Of a DNA stretch of 51,987 nt, positions 33,290 to 42,002 are shown piece by piece (position 1 is the stretch's first letter; every line of letters begins with the position of its first letter). The stretch is taken from NCBI GenBank assembly GCA_003481775.1, contig QULU01000036.1, positions 1-51,987 on the forward strand, given 5' to 3'. This DNA is from Clostridiaceae bacterium OM02-2AC. GTDB taxonomy: Bacteria; Bacillota_I; Bacilli_A; Erysipelotrichales; Erysipelotrichaceae. The notes under the pieces were generated by a model. That model did not search any database. It saw nothing but the letters and a program-made list of their open reading frames with translations, and was not told the DNA's origin. The translations under genes and the position numbers were made by a program.

Positions 33290-34083
33290 AAACGGTTCTA
33301 ACGATTGCCGGAACTGATCCTACGGGAGGAGCCGGAGCACAGGCTGATTTAAAAACCTTTATGGCACATGAGGTATATGGAATGAGTATTCTCACAGCAC
33401 TGGTGGCGCAGAATACAACCGGTGTAACTTCCATCATGAATGTAACACCGCAATTTTTAGAGGAACAGTTTGACTGCGTCTTCACGGATATCCGTCCGGA
33501 TGCGGTAAAAATCGGCATGGTTTCCCGACCGGAGCTGATCACTGTCATTGTGGAAAAGCTGAAGCAGTATGCAATCGAGCGTATTGTCGTTGATCCGGTT
33601 ATGGTCAGCACCAGCGGTTCCGCTCTGTTGGAGGAGCCTGCGCTGGAGCTGTTGAAAACAAAGCTGCTTCCTCTTGCCGATATCATCACCCCCAATATCC
33701 CGGAGGCAGAGGTTTTGAGTGGCATGCGGATACATGACCGCAGGGATATGCAAAGGGCCGCTGCTGTAATTGCACAGGACTATGACGGGTATATTCTGAT
33801 GAAGGGCGGGCATTCCATGAATCGTGCCGATGATTTGTTGGTATATAAGGAAGATGTTCACTGGCTTTGCTGTGAAAAAATCGATAACCCAAATACTCAT
33901 GGAACCGGTTGTACATTATCCAGTGCCATCGCCAGCAATCTGGCAATGGGCTATGATATGACGAGTGCGGTAGAACGGGCGAAGGCGTATATCAGCGGAG
34001 CGCTGCGTGACGGTCTTGATCTGGGAAAGGGCAGTGGTCCTTTGAATCACTGCTGGAATATCAAGCAGAAGCAGCCGCTGTAA
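33286..34083 (+). CDS. thiD: Hydroxymethylpyrimidine/phosphomethylpyrimidine kinase
   Basis: A 265-residue ribokinase-fold kinase phosphorylating HMP and HMP phosphate in thiamine synthesis or salvage. TIAGTDPTGGAGAQADLKTF is the substrate-binding start; VAQNTTGV, KIGMVSRPEL, VVDPVMVSTSG, TPNIPEAEVL and THGTGCTLSSAIASNLAMG (anion hole and catalytic Asp region) follow in order. In some members the 'GSD' start reads GTD, as here. ATG 33286 follows AAGGAG and overlaps the HAD stop; the frame extends to 33229 without a ribosome site. No thiE or thiM is in the window. Confidence 0.93.
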   Translation: MKTVLTIAGTDPTGGAGAQADLKTFMAHEVYGMSILTALVAQNTTGVTSIMNVTPQFLEEQFDCVFTDIRPDAVKIGMVSRPELITVIVEKLKQYAIERIVVDPVMVSTSGSALLEEPALELLKTKLLPLADIITPNIPEAEVLSGMRIHDRRDMQRAAAVIAQDYDGYILMKGGHSMNRADDLLVYKEDVHWLCCEKIDNPNTHGTGCTLSSAIASNLAMGYDMTSAVERAKAYISGALRDGLDLGKGSGPLNHCWNIKQKQPL

Positions 34084-34331
34084 GAGCTGTGTCTATGAAA
34101 CAGCTGTACATAAATCGGTAGGTATTTTATTATGTGTGATGCTGGTGTGATATATTTTTCGCTGGTGCTACATTGCGGTCTGAAAAACCATCCATTTAGG
34201 AAAATGATGCAATCTTTTTCATGCAGATGTGGTATGATATAGGAAGAAAGAGCTTCTTAAAAATACAGGTTTATTTAACGATTCATTCTGCCATTTCAAA
34301 GAAGCCTGAAATTAGAAACGGGGTTGTTGCT

Positions 34332-36029
34332 ATGAAAAGCAGTAAGGAGATTCTGGCTGAATTCCAGCTGGATCCATGGATGTTGTATGATACCATAGTC
34401 AATAGTACGGATGATTACATTTACCTTGTGAACATGCAGGAGGATCGTGCTTTAGTTTCTGAAAACATGCTCCGGGATTTTGATCTTCCCGATCTTATTG
34501 TCCCTGGACTGATTCCGTTGTGGGGGAATCTGGTTCACGAGCGTGACCGCCAGCGATTTGATGATTCCATTTCGGCAATGCTGAATGGAGAAACCGATGA
34601 GCACAATGTGGAGTATCAGGTTCGCAATCGTAAAAATGAATATATCTGGGTCATCTGCAGAGGTCTTTTAAAACGCAATGAGCAGGGAGATCCGATTTTC
34701 TTTGCCGGCATTGTGACCAATTTAGAGAATAAAGGCAAAATAGATTCCATCACCGGACTGTTTACCCAGACAGCCTGTGAAAATTCTGTTACACAGCTGC
34801 TGGAGCATGGGAGAACAGGCGGTATTCTGTTGCTTGGGCTCGATGATTTCTCTCATATCAATGAATTGAACGATCATATTTTCGGAGATGCAGTCCTGCG
34901 TCAGTTCTCACAGACCATGCAGCGCCTTCTTCCTGCATCGGCACGCATGTATCGCTTTGACGGAGATGAATTTGCTATTGTATATGAACAGGCAACACGC
35001 AAGCAGGTGCGGGAGCTATATAAAATCATACATGCATACTGCAACAGGCGTCACAGTATCGATAATACCGGCTATTTCTGTACGGTGTCCGGCGGTATTG
35101 CGATGTTCTGTGAGGATGGCGATAACTATCTGGATTTGATTAAGTTTGCGGACAATGCACTGGAGGCAAGTAAATACCGCGGAAAGAATCAGTGCACCCA
35201 GTTTTCACATGAGCTTGTACAGATCAAGCGCCGCCGTTTATCCATTACGAATCAGCTGCAGAATAGCGTATTGCGCGGTATGCAGGATTTCTATCTCGTA
35301 TATCAGCCCCTGATCAATGCTGCCAGTATGAAGGTGGAAGGGGCAGAGGCCTTGCTTCGCTGGTCAAGCAGTGAATATGGTAATGTCAGACCGGATGAGT
35401 TTATCCCCATTCTGGAATCTGCTGGATTGATTCATCAGGCAGGGAAATGGGTATTTCAGGAGGCTGTTCGTACATGTAAGGAATGGGTGAAGGAGCAACC
35501 GAAGTTCGTGATGAACGTGAATTTTTCCTATATACAGATGCTGAATGAGGATCTTCTGCCTTTCATACGCAGAACACTGAGGCAGGCGGATTTGTCTGCG
35601 GAGCATATCGTCATTGAGCTGACAGAAAGCTGCTTCGTGACGGAGATGGATGCGCTGAAGCGTTCCTTCCAGCAGCTGCGGGAAATGGGAATCCGCATTG
35701 CCATAGATGATTTTGGTACCGGATATTCCTCTTTGGGTATGCTGTCACAGATGCCGGCGGATATCGTGAAAATCGATCGGCTGTTTATTTCCTCCATACA
35801 TGAAAATTCCTTCCATCAAAGCTTTATCAATGCTGTAATTCAGCTGTGCCACAGTGTCGGTATCCGCGTTTGTGTTGAGGGGGTTGAGGAGCAGGAGGAG
35901 CTAAAGGTCGTACGGGATATTCAGGCAGATAATATCCAGGGCTTCTATTTTTCAAAACCGGTGGAAAAGATTGTATTTCAAAATCGGTTTCTTGAAGAAA
36001 GTGTCAATAATCTTGTTACGGAGCATTGA
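34332..36029 (+). CDS. PAS-GGDEF-EAL cyclic-di-GMP signalling protein
   Basis: A 565-residue protein: a PAS-like sensor (about 15-125; VEYQVRNRKNEYIWVICRG), a GGDEF domain (about 135-290) and an EAL domain (about 305-550). The GGDEF motif is RFDGDEF (208-214), with Asp in place of the first Gly. The EAL domain keeps EALLRW (Glu339), NVNFSYIQ, VIELTES, IDDFGTGYSSL, VKIDRLFI and CVEGVEEQEEL, so phosphodiesterase activity is expected while cyclase activity is doubtful. No membrane segment is seen. A TGGTATGAT extended -10 at 34230-34238 would make the in-frame ATG at 34221 too early, supporting ATG 34332. Confidence 0.82.
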   Translation: MKSSKEILAEFQLDPWMLYDTIVNSTDDYIYLVNMQEDRALVSENMLRDFDLPDLIVPGLIPLWGNLVHERDRQRFDDSISAMLNGETDEHNVEYQVRNRKNEYIWVICRGLLKRNEQGDPIFFAGIVTNLENKGKIDSITGLFTQTACENSVTQLLEHGRTGGILLLGLDDFSHINELNDHIFGDAVLRQFSQTMQRLLPASARMYRFDGDEFAIVYEQATRKQVRELYKIIHAYCNRRHSIDNTGYFCTVSGGIAMFCEDGDNYLDLIKFADNALEASKYRGKNQCTQFSHELVQIKRRRLSITNQLQNSVLRGMQDFYLVYQPLINAASMKVEGAEALLRWSSSEYGNVRPDEFIPILESAGLIHQAGKWVFQEAVRTCKEWVKEQPKFVMNVNFSYIQMLNEDLLPFIRRTLRQADLSAEHIVIELTESCFVTEMDALKRSFQQLREMGIRIAIDDFGTGYSSLGMLSQMPADIVKIDRLFISSIHENSFHQSFINAVIQLCHSVGIRVCVEGVEEQEELKVVRDIQADNIQGFYFSKPVEKIVFQNRFLEESVNNLVTEH

Positions 36030-36058
36030 ATTTAAAACGAGAAAACTGTCATAAAAAC

Positions 36059-36099
36059 GAAAAAGCACTCATCCTGAAATTGGAAAGAAGTGCTTTTTC
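36059..36099 (+). terminator. Rho-independent terminator
   Basis: GAAAAAGCACT (36059-36069) pairs perfectly with AGTGCTTTTTC (36089-36099), 29 bp after the GGDEF-EAL gene. Confidence 0.8.
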
Positions 36100-36158
36100 T
36101 ATAGGAAAAACTTCTATTTTTGGCAATCCTAATCGACCTTTTGTTCTAGTTTTTTTGA

Positions 36159-36254
36159 AGTATATTGACCGATTGCGATGATTTTCTATCACTGTTTTAT
36201 GAGGCAGATACGGCTATGTATGAAGCAAAAAAGAAAGGTAAAATCAACTTGTAA
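36159..36254 (+). pseudogene. C-terminal remnant of a GGDEF (diguanylate cyclase) gene
   Basis: Forward translation ending at the TAA 36252-36254 gives FYEADTAMYEAKKKGKINL, the hallmark C-terminal 'ADxAMYxAKxxGKN' helix of GGDEF domains. An in-frame TGA lies at 36156-36158 and no catalytic part is present. It sits right after the terminator of an intact GGDEF-EAL gene. The following 36255-36505 holds no gene I can support. Confidence 0.7.
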
Positions 36255-36505
36255 TTTACGAGAATAGTTTCCGTTTTCAAATAGTGCCTCAACGAAATGT
36301 GGGGTATGTAAAACCGGAAGTAGTGATTAAAAAGACAAAAGATCTGCTTTATCAAATAAAAAGAGCTCCTTGCTTAGGCTCTGATATAATTGCTGGTATT
36401 CAAGTGTTCTTGACGTTATTATTTGTTTGATTCTTTAAAGGTTAACATATAGAGTGGAATTTAAAAATAAAGCTTAAATAAAGGGTTTTTAAGCATTTTT
36501 AACTA

Positions 36506-36534
36506 TTGAATAATACAAATGTCGTGACTATAAT
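36506..36534 (+). promoter_or_regulatory. SigA-type promoter of the surface-protein gene
   Basis: TTGAAT (36506-36511), 17-bp spacer, TATAAT (36529-36534). A leader of about 165 bp follows, containing a tiny ribosome-site-led ORF (MKRSTVK, 36551-36574). Confidence 0.6.
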
Positions 36535-36705
36535 GGATACAAGGAGGGAGATGAAAAGGAGTACTGTAAAATAAAGCTTTATAGTTTTGTAAAGCAAGAG
36601 AGAGGTGATGAGGAGATATGACCGGTTTTGTAATATTATGAGTATTAAGATTTTAGTGAAATAAAAATGAATGTTAGCTTTTAGTCGGATAGGAGGAAAT
36701 CAGAA

Positions 36706-39700
36706 TTGAAAAAGAAAAATCGGAGAAATACAAACAAAGGCAGAATAGCGATTTTAATGGCTTTGGCAATGAGTTTGATGATACCGGGGACGTTACATGC
36801 AGCAACATCTTATAAGGAAGAAACACCACAGTTATATTCTAGTGATGTAACAAAACCTGTTATTGAAAAAATTGAAATGGAAGGTAAAGGTAGTAGTGTA
36901 AAAGCAGGAGGGGCACTACCAATCAAAATTTGGGCTTATGACCAGGATGATGGAATTCAGGACATCTCAGTTAATGTTTTATACTCGTCTGCTGATAACA
37001 GAGTAGCGGAGAATACATTCAATGTTTCTGGTGACGCTGGAATAGACAAAAATTATGTTATTGAAATTCCTGCAAAGCAAGGTGGATATGTGAAGGCAGA
37101 AATAGTAAATATCACAGTTACTGATAAGAACGGCAATTATGAAAATGCGACAGTCAGTGATGAACAAGGTCAGCCTTTATATTATTTTACCATCACGGAT
37201 TCACAATCGCAGTCTGTAGCTATTCAAAGTATTGAGATTAATAAAAATAAAGGAACGTTAAATCACGAGGATAATTCAGGTATAAGTATAAAAGTAGCAG
37301 ATAATCAGTTTGATAATGTTAATCATCTATATGCAAATTTTCAAAATACAGAGACAAAAGATGAATATAGCTATGATTTGTTTAATAATGAAGGTGGAAC
37401 AGAGACAAATATTTACACTGGAACAATATATGCCTATTCCAATATGAGTAATGGAAAATGGGAATTGCAATCCGTAACTGCAGATGGTAAGGATGATATT
37501 CTGATTGATATAACACATGACGGGATAAATCTAGCAGATTACTGGTTTAATCTTGCCGGGGAAACAGGAAAGAAAGATACAACACCACCAGTGATTACAT
37601 CATTTGATATGAGTCATAAAGGTGAATTTGTTACAGCAGGAGATGTTGTGACGTTTGAACTAAAAGCGACTGATGATGGAGAATTGTCTAAAAATGCATA
37701 TATTGAGTTAACGGCAGCTTCAGATATTGCTAATAAATATCAGAACATAGATCTGCGCTATGATGAGCAAACACAAAGCTATCGCGGTGAGTTTAAAGTT
37801 CCAGATACATTATATCCTTGCGAATGGTATTTAAACTACATACAGCTGCATGATGTATCCGGAAACTGGACTGATTCCAGTGAATATATTAATTCTTTTA
37901 ACTCCAATCCGTTTTATATAAAAATGAAAAGTAATGATACATTCACAAATCCGGTGTATGATTTAAATATCTCTTTTTATGCTTTAAATGAAAAAGGCGA
38001 GTATACACAGCTTAGCAATTGGGAAAAGAAACAGGTAGCACGACGGACGACTTTAAAAGAGGCAGGAATTACTATTCCTACTATTACTACATCCTATAAA
38101 GGATTGAAGTTTAAGGGCTGGATGGATGAAAGAGGAAAGAAAATAGACGAAAATACAGAAATAACAGATACAATGAGATATATGGAATTCTATGCAGTCT
38201 ATGATCAGATGATTATGCCTGTATATCATATTTATCCAGATAAAAATTTATTGAAAAAAGAAGATAAAACGATGCACATTGTGTCTTATGGTACGACCTA
38301 TAATCAGCTTATTTCTGAATTAAAAAAATATACACCTGATGGTTTGTATGATGGAGAAAGCTTTAAAGGTTGGAGCGTGAATAACAATTCAACAAATATG
38401 AGTGACAAACTGGATAGTGAAATAAAATTTTCACCTTACAATAGTATTTATTTAAATGCAGAATATAATAATAAGGTTATTGTAGAAGTAGATCAAAGCT
38501 ATTTTGATACTGAGGCTTTAGACTCCTACAAGGAATATTTATATATGTTGGATGAAGGCGCAACATATGGGGATTTTGTAAAAATATTGCAGAAAATGGC
38601 GGCACCTGTATCTTACAAAGGGCTTCGCTTTAAGGAATGGAATATTAGTACATATGATGAGTCATATGATAAAAAGTTAGAGAATTATAATTGTGTATAT
38701 ATGCGTGCGAATTATGAGAATCATCTCGTACGGTTCTTAATTGACAGCCGGTTTAAAAATTACGATAATTATTATGCAGGTAGAGCAGCAGGGGGAGGCA
38801 TACTGGATTCAGAAGTAGCATATAGAAAAGCTATTGTTGCTGAACATAATGAGAGAATAACCGTTCCAGATTTATCTGGCTTCAAAGCAATTAAGTGGAT
38901 TGATGTAAAACCGGAGGGTGATAACCTAGTTATTAAAAATGATATGACCTTTAGAGGCTATGACAAACAAGATGGAACTGGAGAAACAATAAAGCCTGAG
39001 CAACCTGTAACACCGTCTACTCCGGAAAAACCTTCTTCCAAGCTTTCGGATAAAGTGATAGAAAGTGTTGTGCAGGATATTAAATCTGCAAAAAAGGGAG
39101 ATAGAATTGATGTAGCAATGGGAGATGCATTGATTGTCCCAGTTGATATCCTATCTGAAGTGAAAGGAAAAGATGTCACAATAAATTTGCACATGAACGG
39201 CTATACCTGGTCTATCAATGGAAAGGATATCGTTGCCGATAATCTGAAGGATATCAATCTGGAAGTCACGTTTGATTCAAATGCAGTGCCAAGTAAAACA
39301 GCACAGGCGTTGGCTGGAAACAATCCCGTAAAACAATTATCTTTAACGCATAATGGTGATTTTGGTTTTAAAGCTGATTTGTCATTCAACATAGGCTCTG
39401 AATACAAAGGAAAATATGGAAATCTTTATTATTATGATAGTGATGGAAAACTCGTTTTTCAGAATGCAGGAAGAATTGATGAGAATGGAAATGTTTCTTT
39501 AAGTTTCTCTCACGCTTCTGATTATATAGTTGTGATCACAGATAAGAAAACTATTGAAAATAACGATAAGGAGCAGATCAAAAACCAAAATAAAAAAGAT
39601 ACAGATACCACAATGAAGGAAAATGAAAGCATAGACAGTGTATCACCAAATACGGGAGATACTACAAGTTCATCCGCATTGTTATTGTTATGTATTACTT

Positions 39701-39753
39701 CTTTGCTAGTTGGTTTTGCTTGTATTGGCAAAAGAGCAAAAGCAAGAAAATAA
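36706..39753 (+). CDS. Sortase-anchored surface protein with Ig-like and InlB/MucBP-type repeats
   Basis: A 1015-residue exported protein. Signal peptide: basic start (MKKKNRRNTNKGR), hydrophobic core, cleavage near LHAA. Two Ig-like modules begin at VTKPVIEKIEMEGKGSSVKA and TTPPVITSFDMSHKGEFVTA. From about 410 to 760 come divergent repeats of the Listeria-Bacteroides kind, each with a 'GxxFKxW' core (GLKFKGWMD, GESFKGWSV, GLRFKEWNI, GFKAIKWID). After a Pro-rich linker (about 765-775) a beta-rich domain leads to the C-terminal sorting signal SPNTGD (980-985), a hydrophobic helix and a basic tail KRAKARK. TTG 36706 follows AGGAGG. The region is clearly AT-richer than its neighbours, which fits horizontal transfer or surface-gene drift. 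Probable adhesin; the ligand is unknown. Confidence 0.8.
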   Translation: MKKKNRRNTNKGRIAILMALAMSLMIPGTLHAATSYKEETPQLYSSDVTKPVIEKIEMEGKGSSVKAGGALPIKIWAYDQDDGIQDISVNVLYSSADNRVAENTFNVSGDAGIDKNYVIEIPAKQGGYVKAEIVNITVTDKNGNYENATVSDEQGQPLYYFTITDSQSQSVAIQSIEINKNKGTLNHEDNSGISIKVADNQFDNVNHLYANFQNTETKDEYSYDLFNNEGGTETNIYTGTIYAYSNMSNGKWELQSVTADGKDDILIDITHDGINLADYWFNLAGETGKKDTTPPVITSFDMSHKGEFVTAGDVVTFELKATDDGELSKNAYIELTAASDIANKYQNIDLRYDEQTQSYRGEFKVPDTLYPCEWYLNYIQLHDVSGNWTDSSEYINSFNSNPFYIKMKSNDTFTNPVYDLNISFYALNEKGEYTQLSNWEKKQVARRTTLKEAGITIPTITTSYKGLKFKGWMDERGKKIDENTEITDTMRYMEFYAVYDQMIMPVYHIYPDKNLLKKEDKTMHIVSYGTTYNQLISELKKYTPDGLYDGESFKGWSVNNNSTNMSDKLDSEIKFSPYNSIYLNAEYNNKVIVEVDQSYFDTEALDSYKEYLYMLDEGATYGDFVKILQKMAAPVSYKGLRFKEWNISTYDESYDKKLENYNCVYMRANYENHLVRFLIDSRFKNYDNYYAGRAAGGGILDSEVAYRKAIVAEHNERITVPDLSGFKAIKWIDVKPEGDNLVIKNDMTFRGYDKQDGTGETIKPEQPVTPSTPEKPSSKLSDKVIESVVQDIKSAKKGDRIDVAMGDALIVPVDILSEVKGKDVTINLHMNGYTWSINGKDIVADNLKDINLEVTFDSNAVPSKTAQALAGNNPVKQLSLTHNGDFGFKADLSFNIGSEYKGKYGNLYYYDSDGKLVFQNAGRIDENGNVSLSFSHASDYIVVITDKKTIENNDKEQIKNQNKKDTDTTMKENESIDSVSPNTGDTTSSSALLLLCITSLLVGFACIGKRAKARK

Positions 39754-39772
39754 CTGATTTATTGGAATAAAT

Positions 39773-39808
39773 AAAAGCAGGAACATCATGATATGGTTCT
39801 TGCTTTTT
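39773..39808 (+). terminator. Rho-independent terminator
   Basis: AAAAGCAGGAAC (39773-39784) pairs with GTTCTTGCTTTT (39796-39807), one wobble. It lies 19 bp after the surface-protein gene. I see no gene in 39809-40153. Confidence 0.8.
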
Positions 39809-40153
39809 ATATAGATATCATATGAAAATTATAATGCATGTGTGATGAAAGCTAGAAATGGTATATATTGTTTAATGAAAAGTTTAACGATAAGCAGTAT
39901 TTTTATGCCAAAAGGAAAAGAGAGAAAGTGAAGGGAGCATCAATGTCAGTAATCAAACGAAATAAAAGATAATAATGTAAGTGTACAAGCATCGGTAAAC
40001 TCTTTTCATTAGGAAAAGAAAGAACAAAACTGAAGAATTGAGAAAGAGAAAAGCAACAAGCAAAAATGAAACGGTCTTCCTTTTTTTTATAAACTACGCT
40101 ATCATTGAGAATAGAGGTTATATGAATTCTACATGTAAAGGAGAATCATAAGA

Positions 40154-40825
40154 ATGAAGCTATTGATTATAGAAGACTTTGTGGAGCTGGCTGTCAAAAT
40201 GAAAGAGGCACTGGAGGCAATCGGGTTTTATGTTGATGTTGCTAATAATGGGAACAGTGGAGAAGAAAAAGCGTTTGTAAATAAGTACGATGCCATCCTG
40301 CTCGATTTGAATCTGCCGGATAAGGATGGCATTGATATCCTGCGCTTTCTAAGAGAAAATGATATCGCGGTACCGATCATCATTATAACCGCAAGGGATG
40401 AGCTTAAAGACCGGGTGTCAGGTCTGGATTACGGAGCAGATGATTATCTTGTAAAGCCATTCCAGCTGGAAGAACTGCGAGCGCGAGTACAGGCAGTCAT
40501 TCGCCGATTTTATGGCCGCCATCATTCTGTGATCAATATCGAAGGATTGTGTATTGATAGCAGAGCAAGAACAGTGACTCTTCACTCGCAGCCCGTTGCG
40601 CTGCTTGCGAAGGAATTTGATATTCTGGAATATCTGGCTATACGGTATCCGGAAATTGTTTCCAGTGAAGAGCTTGCGGAGCATGTGTATGATGAGAGCT
40701 TTGATCCGTTTTCTTCTGCTCTTCGGGTACAGCTTACCAGACTGCGGAAAAAATTAAAGCAGTCTGCATCATCCGATATCCTGGTGACAATACGCGGAAA
40801 GGGCTACACGCTATGTCTAAAATAA
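40154..40825 (+). CDS. OmpR-family response regulator
   Basis: A 223-residue two-domain regulator. Receiver: LLIIEDFVELA (acidic pocket), phospho-acceptor Asp51 in ILLDLNLPDKDG, IIITARDE (Thr) and LVKPFQLEELRARV (Lys). DNA-binding winged helix (about 125-223): LLAKEFDILEYLAIRYPEIV and YDESFDPFSSALRVQLTRLR. It overlaps the kinase gene by 13 bp. The likely target is the ABC-transporter promoter at 41945-41975, which carries a tandem 11-bp repeat of the spacing that OmpR-type dimers prefer. Confidence 0.92.
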   Translation: MKLLIIEDFVELAVKMKEALEAIGFYVDVANNGNSGEEKAFVNKYDAILLDLNLPDKDGIDILRFLRENDIAVPIIIITARDELKDRVSGLDYGADDYLVKPFQLEELRARVQAVIRRFYGRHHSVINIEGLCIDSRARTVTLHSQPVALLAKEFDILEYLAIRYPEIVSSEELAEHVYDESFDPFSSALRVQLTRLRKKLKQSASSDILVTIRGKGYTLCLK

Positions 40826-41901
40826 ACATGAAAATCACCACAGTACTGCTTGTATATGCATTACTGGTTACTGGAATATTTGTTGGTGGTATTCTGTCTT
40901 TTGCATCCTATAGCAATAATGACAGGGTACAGGCATACATGGACAGCAATCTTATGGAAAAGGATCCTGCATCCAACGAGGAAGTGATAGGGAACCCTAA
41001 TCAGGAGACTGACACGAAGCGACTACAAGATCTACAGAAGTATTCTGATTTCTATCGAGAAGAACTGATGAAGCGAATTGCTGTGATTGCTGTTTTCTTT
41101 TGCGCATTTCTGATCACATCCTCATTCATCCTCTGGATCATTCTAAAAAAAATACAGCAGAAAGAGAATCTGCGAATTGCCGCACAATTGCATTCAATAC
41201 AGGAAATGCATGATTTTGCGAGTGACGATCCTGTACTTGCGAAAGCTTTTTCCAGTATCAAAGAGGAATTTGAACATCATATCGCAGATTATAAACGTCT
41301 ACATACCTATTTATCACATGAACAGAAAAATGCGCTTTCCCTGTTGCGAGCCAACTTGGAGCTGCACCATGAGGAAGCCTGTTTGAAAAACATTGAAGAA
41401 TTAACCATGGGGATAGATGATCTGGTAACCTTGAGTGAAAATAGAGAGGAAAACCAGCTGCAGGCGGTTGATATCATTATGCTGTGTGCAGAGGTTGTGG
41501 ATAGATACATACCGCATTATCCACAGCTTCAATTTGATTTTGATGAGGATACTCTATATGTATGCGCCAAGCCGCGATGGATCAGCTCAGCCCTGCATAA
41601 TCTGATAGACAACGCTATAAAATATGGTGAAGAAAAGCCTGTTCATGTTCTGATTGAGAAAGACGCTGACACGGTTCTCATCCATGTTCAGGATCATGGC
41701 ATAGGGATCGCAGAGGATCAGCAGGAGAAAATCTTCCAACAGAATTATCGTATCAATGAATTGAATAAGGATGGTTATGGCATCGGACTGAGCTTGGTCA
41801 TGCATGTATGTAAACTATGTGAGGGCAGGATCACCTGTGTCAGTAAACGAATGGAAGGCAGCACCTTCACCCTGTGCCTTCCGTTGTATTATAAGGTTTA
41901 A
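40813..41901 (+). CDS. Sensor histidine kinase
   Basis: A 362-residue membrane kinase. Two transmembrane helices (about 7-32 and 76-98) enclose a short extracytoplasmic loop of about 45 residues. The H-box is YLSHEQKNALSLLRANLELH with His169. ATPase motifs: LHNLIDNAIKYGEE (N), VQDHGIGIAED (G1), DGYGIGLSLVMHV (G2). No HAMP domain is obvious. It pairs with the response regulator. The small external loop and the adjacent FtsX-type ABC exporter resemble antimicrobial-peptide or envelope-stress modules, where the transporter may do the sensing. Confidence 0.9.
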   Translation: MSKINMKITTVLLVYALLVTGIFVGGILSFASYSNNDRVQAYMDSNLMEKDPASNEEVIGNPNQETDTKRLQDLQKYSDFYREELMKRIAVIAVFFCAFLITSSFILWIILKKIQQKENLRIAAQLHSIQEMHDFASDDPVLAKAFSSIKEEFEHHIADYKRLHTYLSHEQKNALSLLRANLELHHEEACLKNIEELTMGIDDLVTLSENREENQLQAVDIIMLCAEVVDRYIPHYPQLQFDFDEDTLYVCAKPRWISSALHNLIDNAIKYGEEKPVHVLIEKDADTVLIHVQDHGIGIAEDQQEKIFQQNYRINELNKDGYGIGLSLVMHVCKLCEGRITCVSKRMEGSTFTLCLPLYYKV

Positions 41902-41902
41902 G

Positions 41903-41940
41903 CACCCAATATCGTTTTTTTCGATAATGGGTGTTTTTTT
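41903..41940 (+). terminator. Rho-independent terminator of the two-component operon
   Basis: CACCCAATATCG (41903-41914) pairs with CGATAATGGGTG (41922-41933), one mismatch, then seven T. It separates the regulators from the ABC genes. Confidence 0.88.
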
Positions 41941-41944
41941 CTTA

Positions 41945-41975
41945 CATGTAACATTCATGTAACATTGCATATGAT
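41945..41975 (+). promoter_or_regulatory. ABC-operon promoter with tandem 11-bp response-regulator repeat
   Basis: CATGTAACATT occurs twice without a gap (41945-41955 and 41956-41966), covering the -35 position; TATGAT at 41970-41975 is the -10. Tandem sites one helical turn apart at a poor -35 are typical of activation by an OmpR-family regulator. Confidence 0.72.
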
Positions 41976-42002
41976 ATCCTTGCCTTGTGAGGAGCTGATG
42001 AG

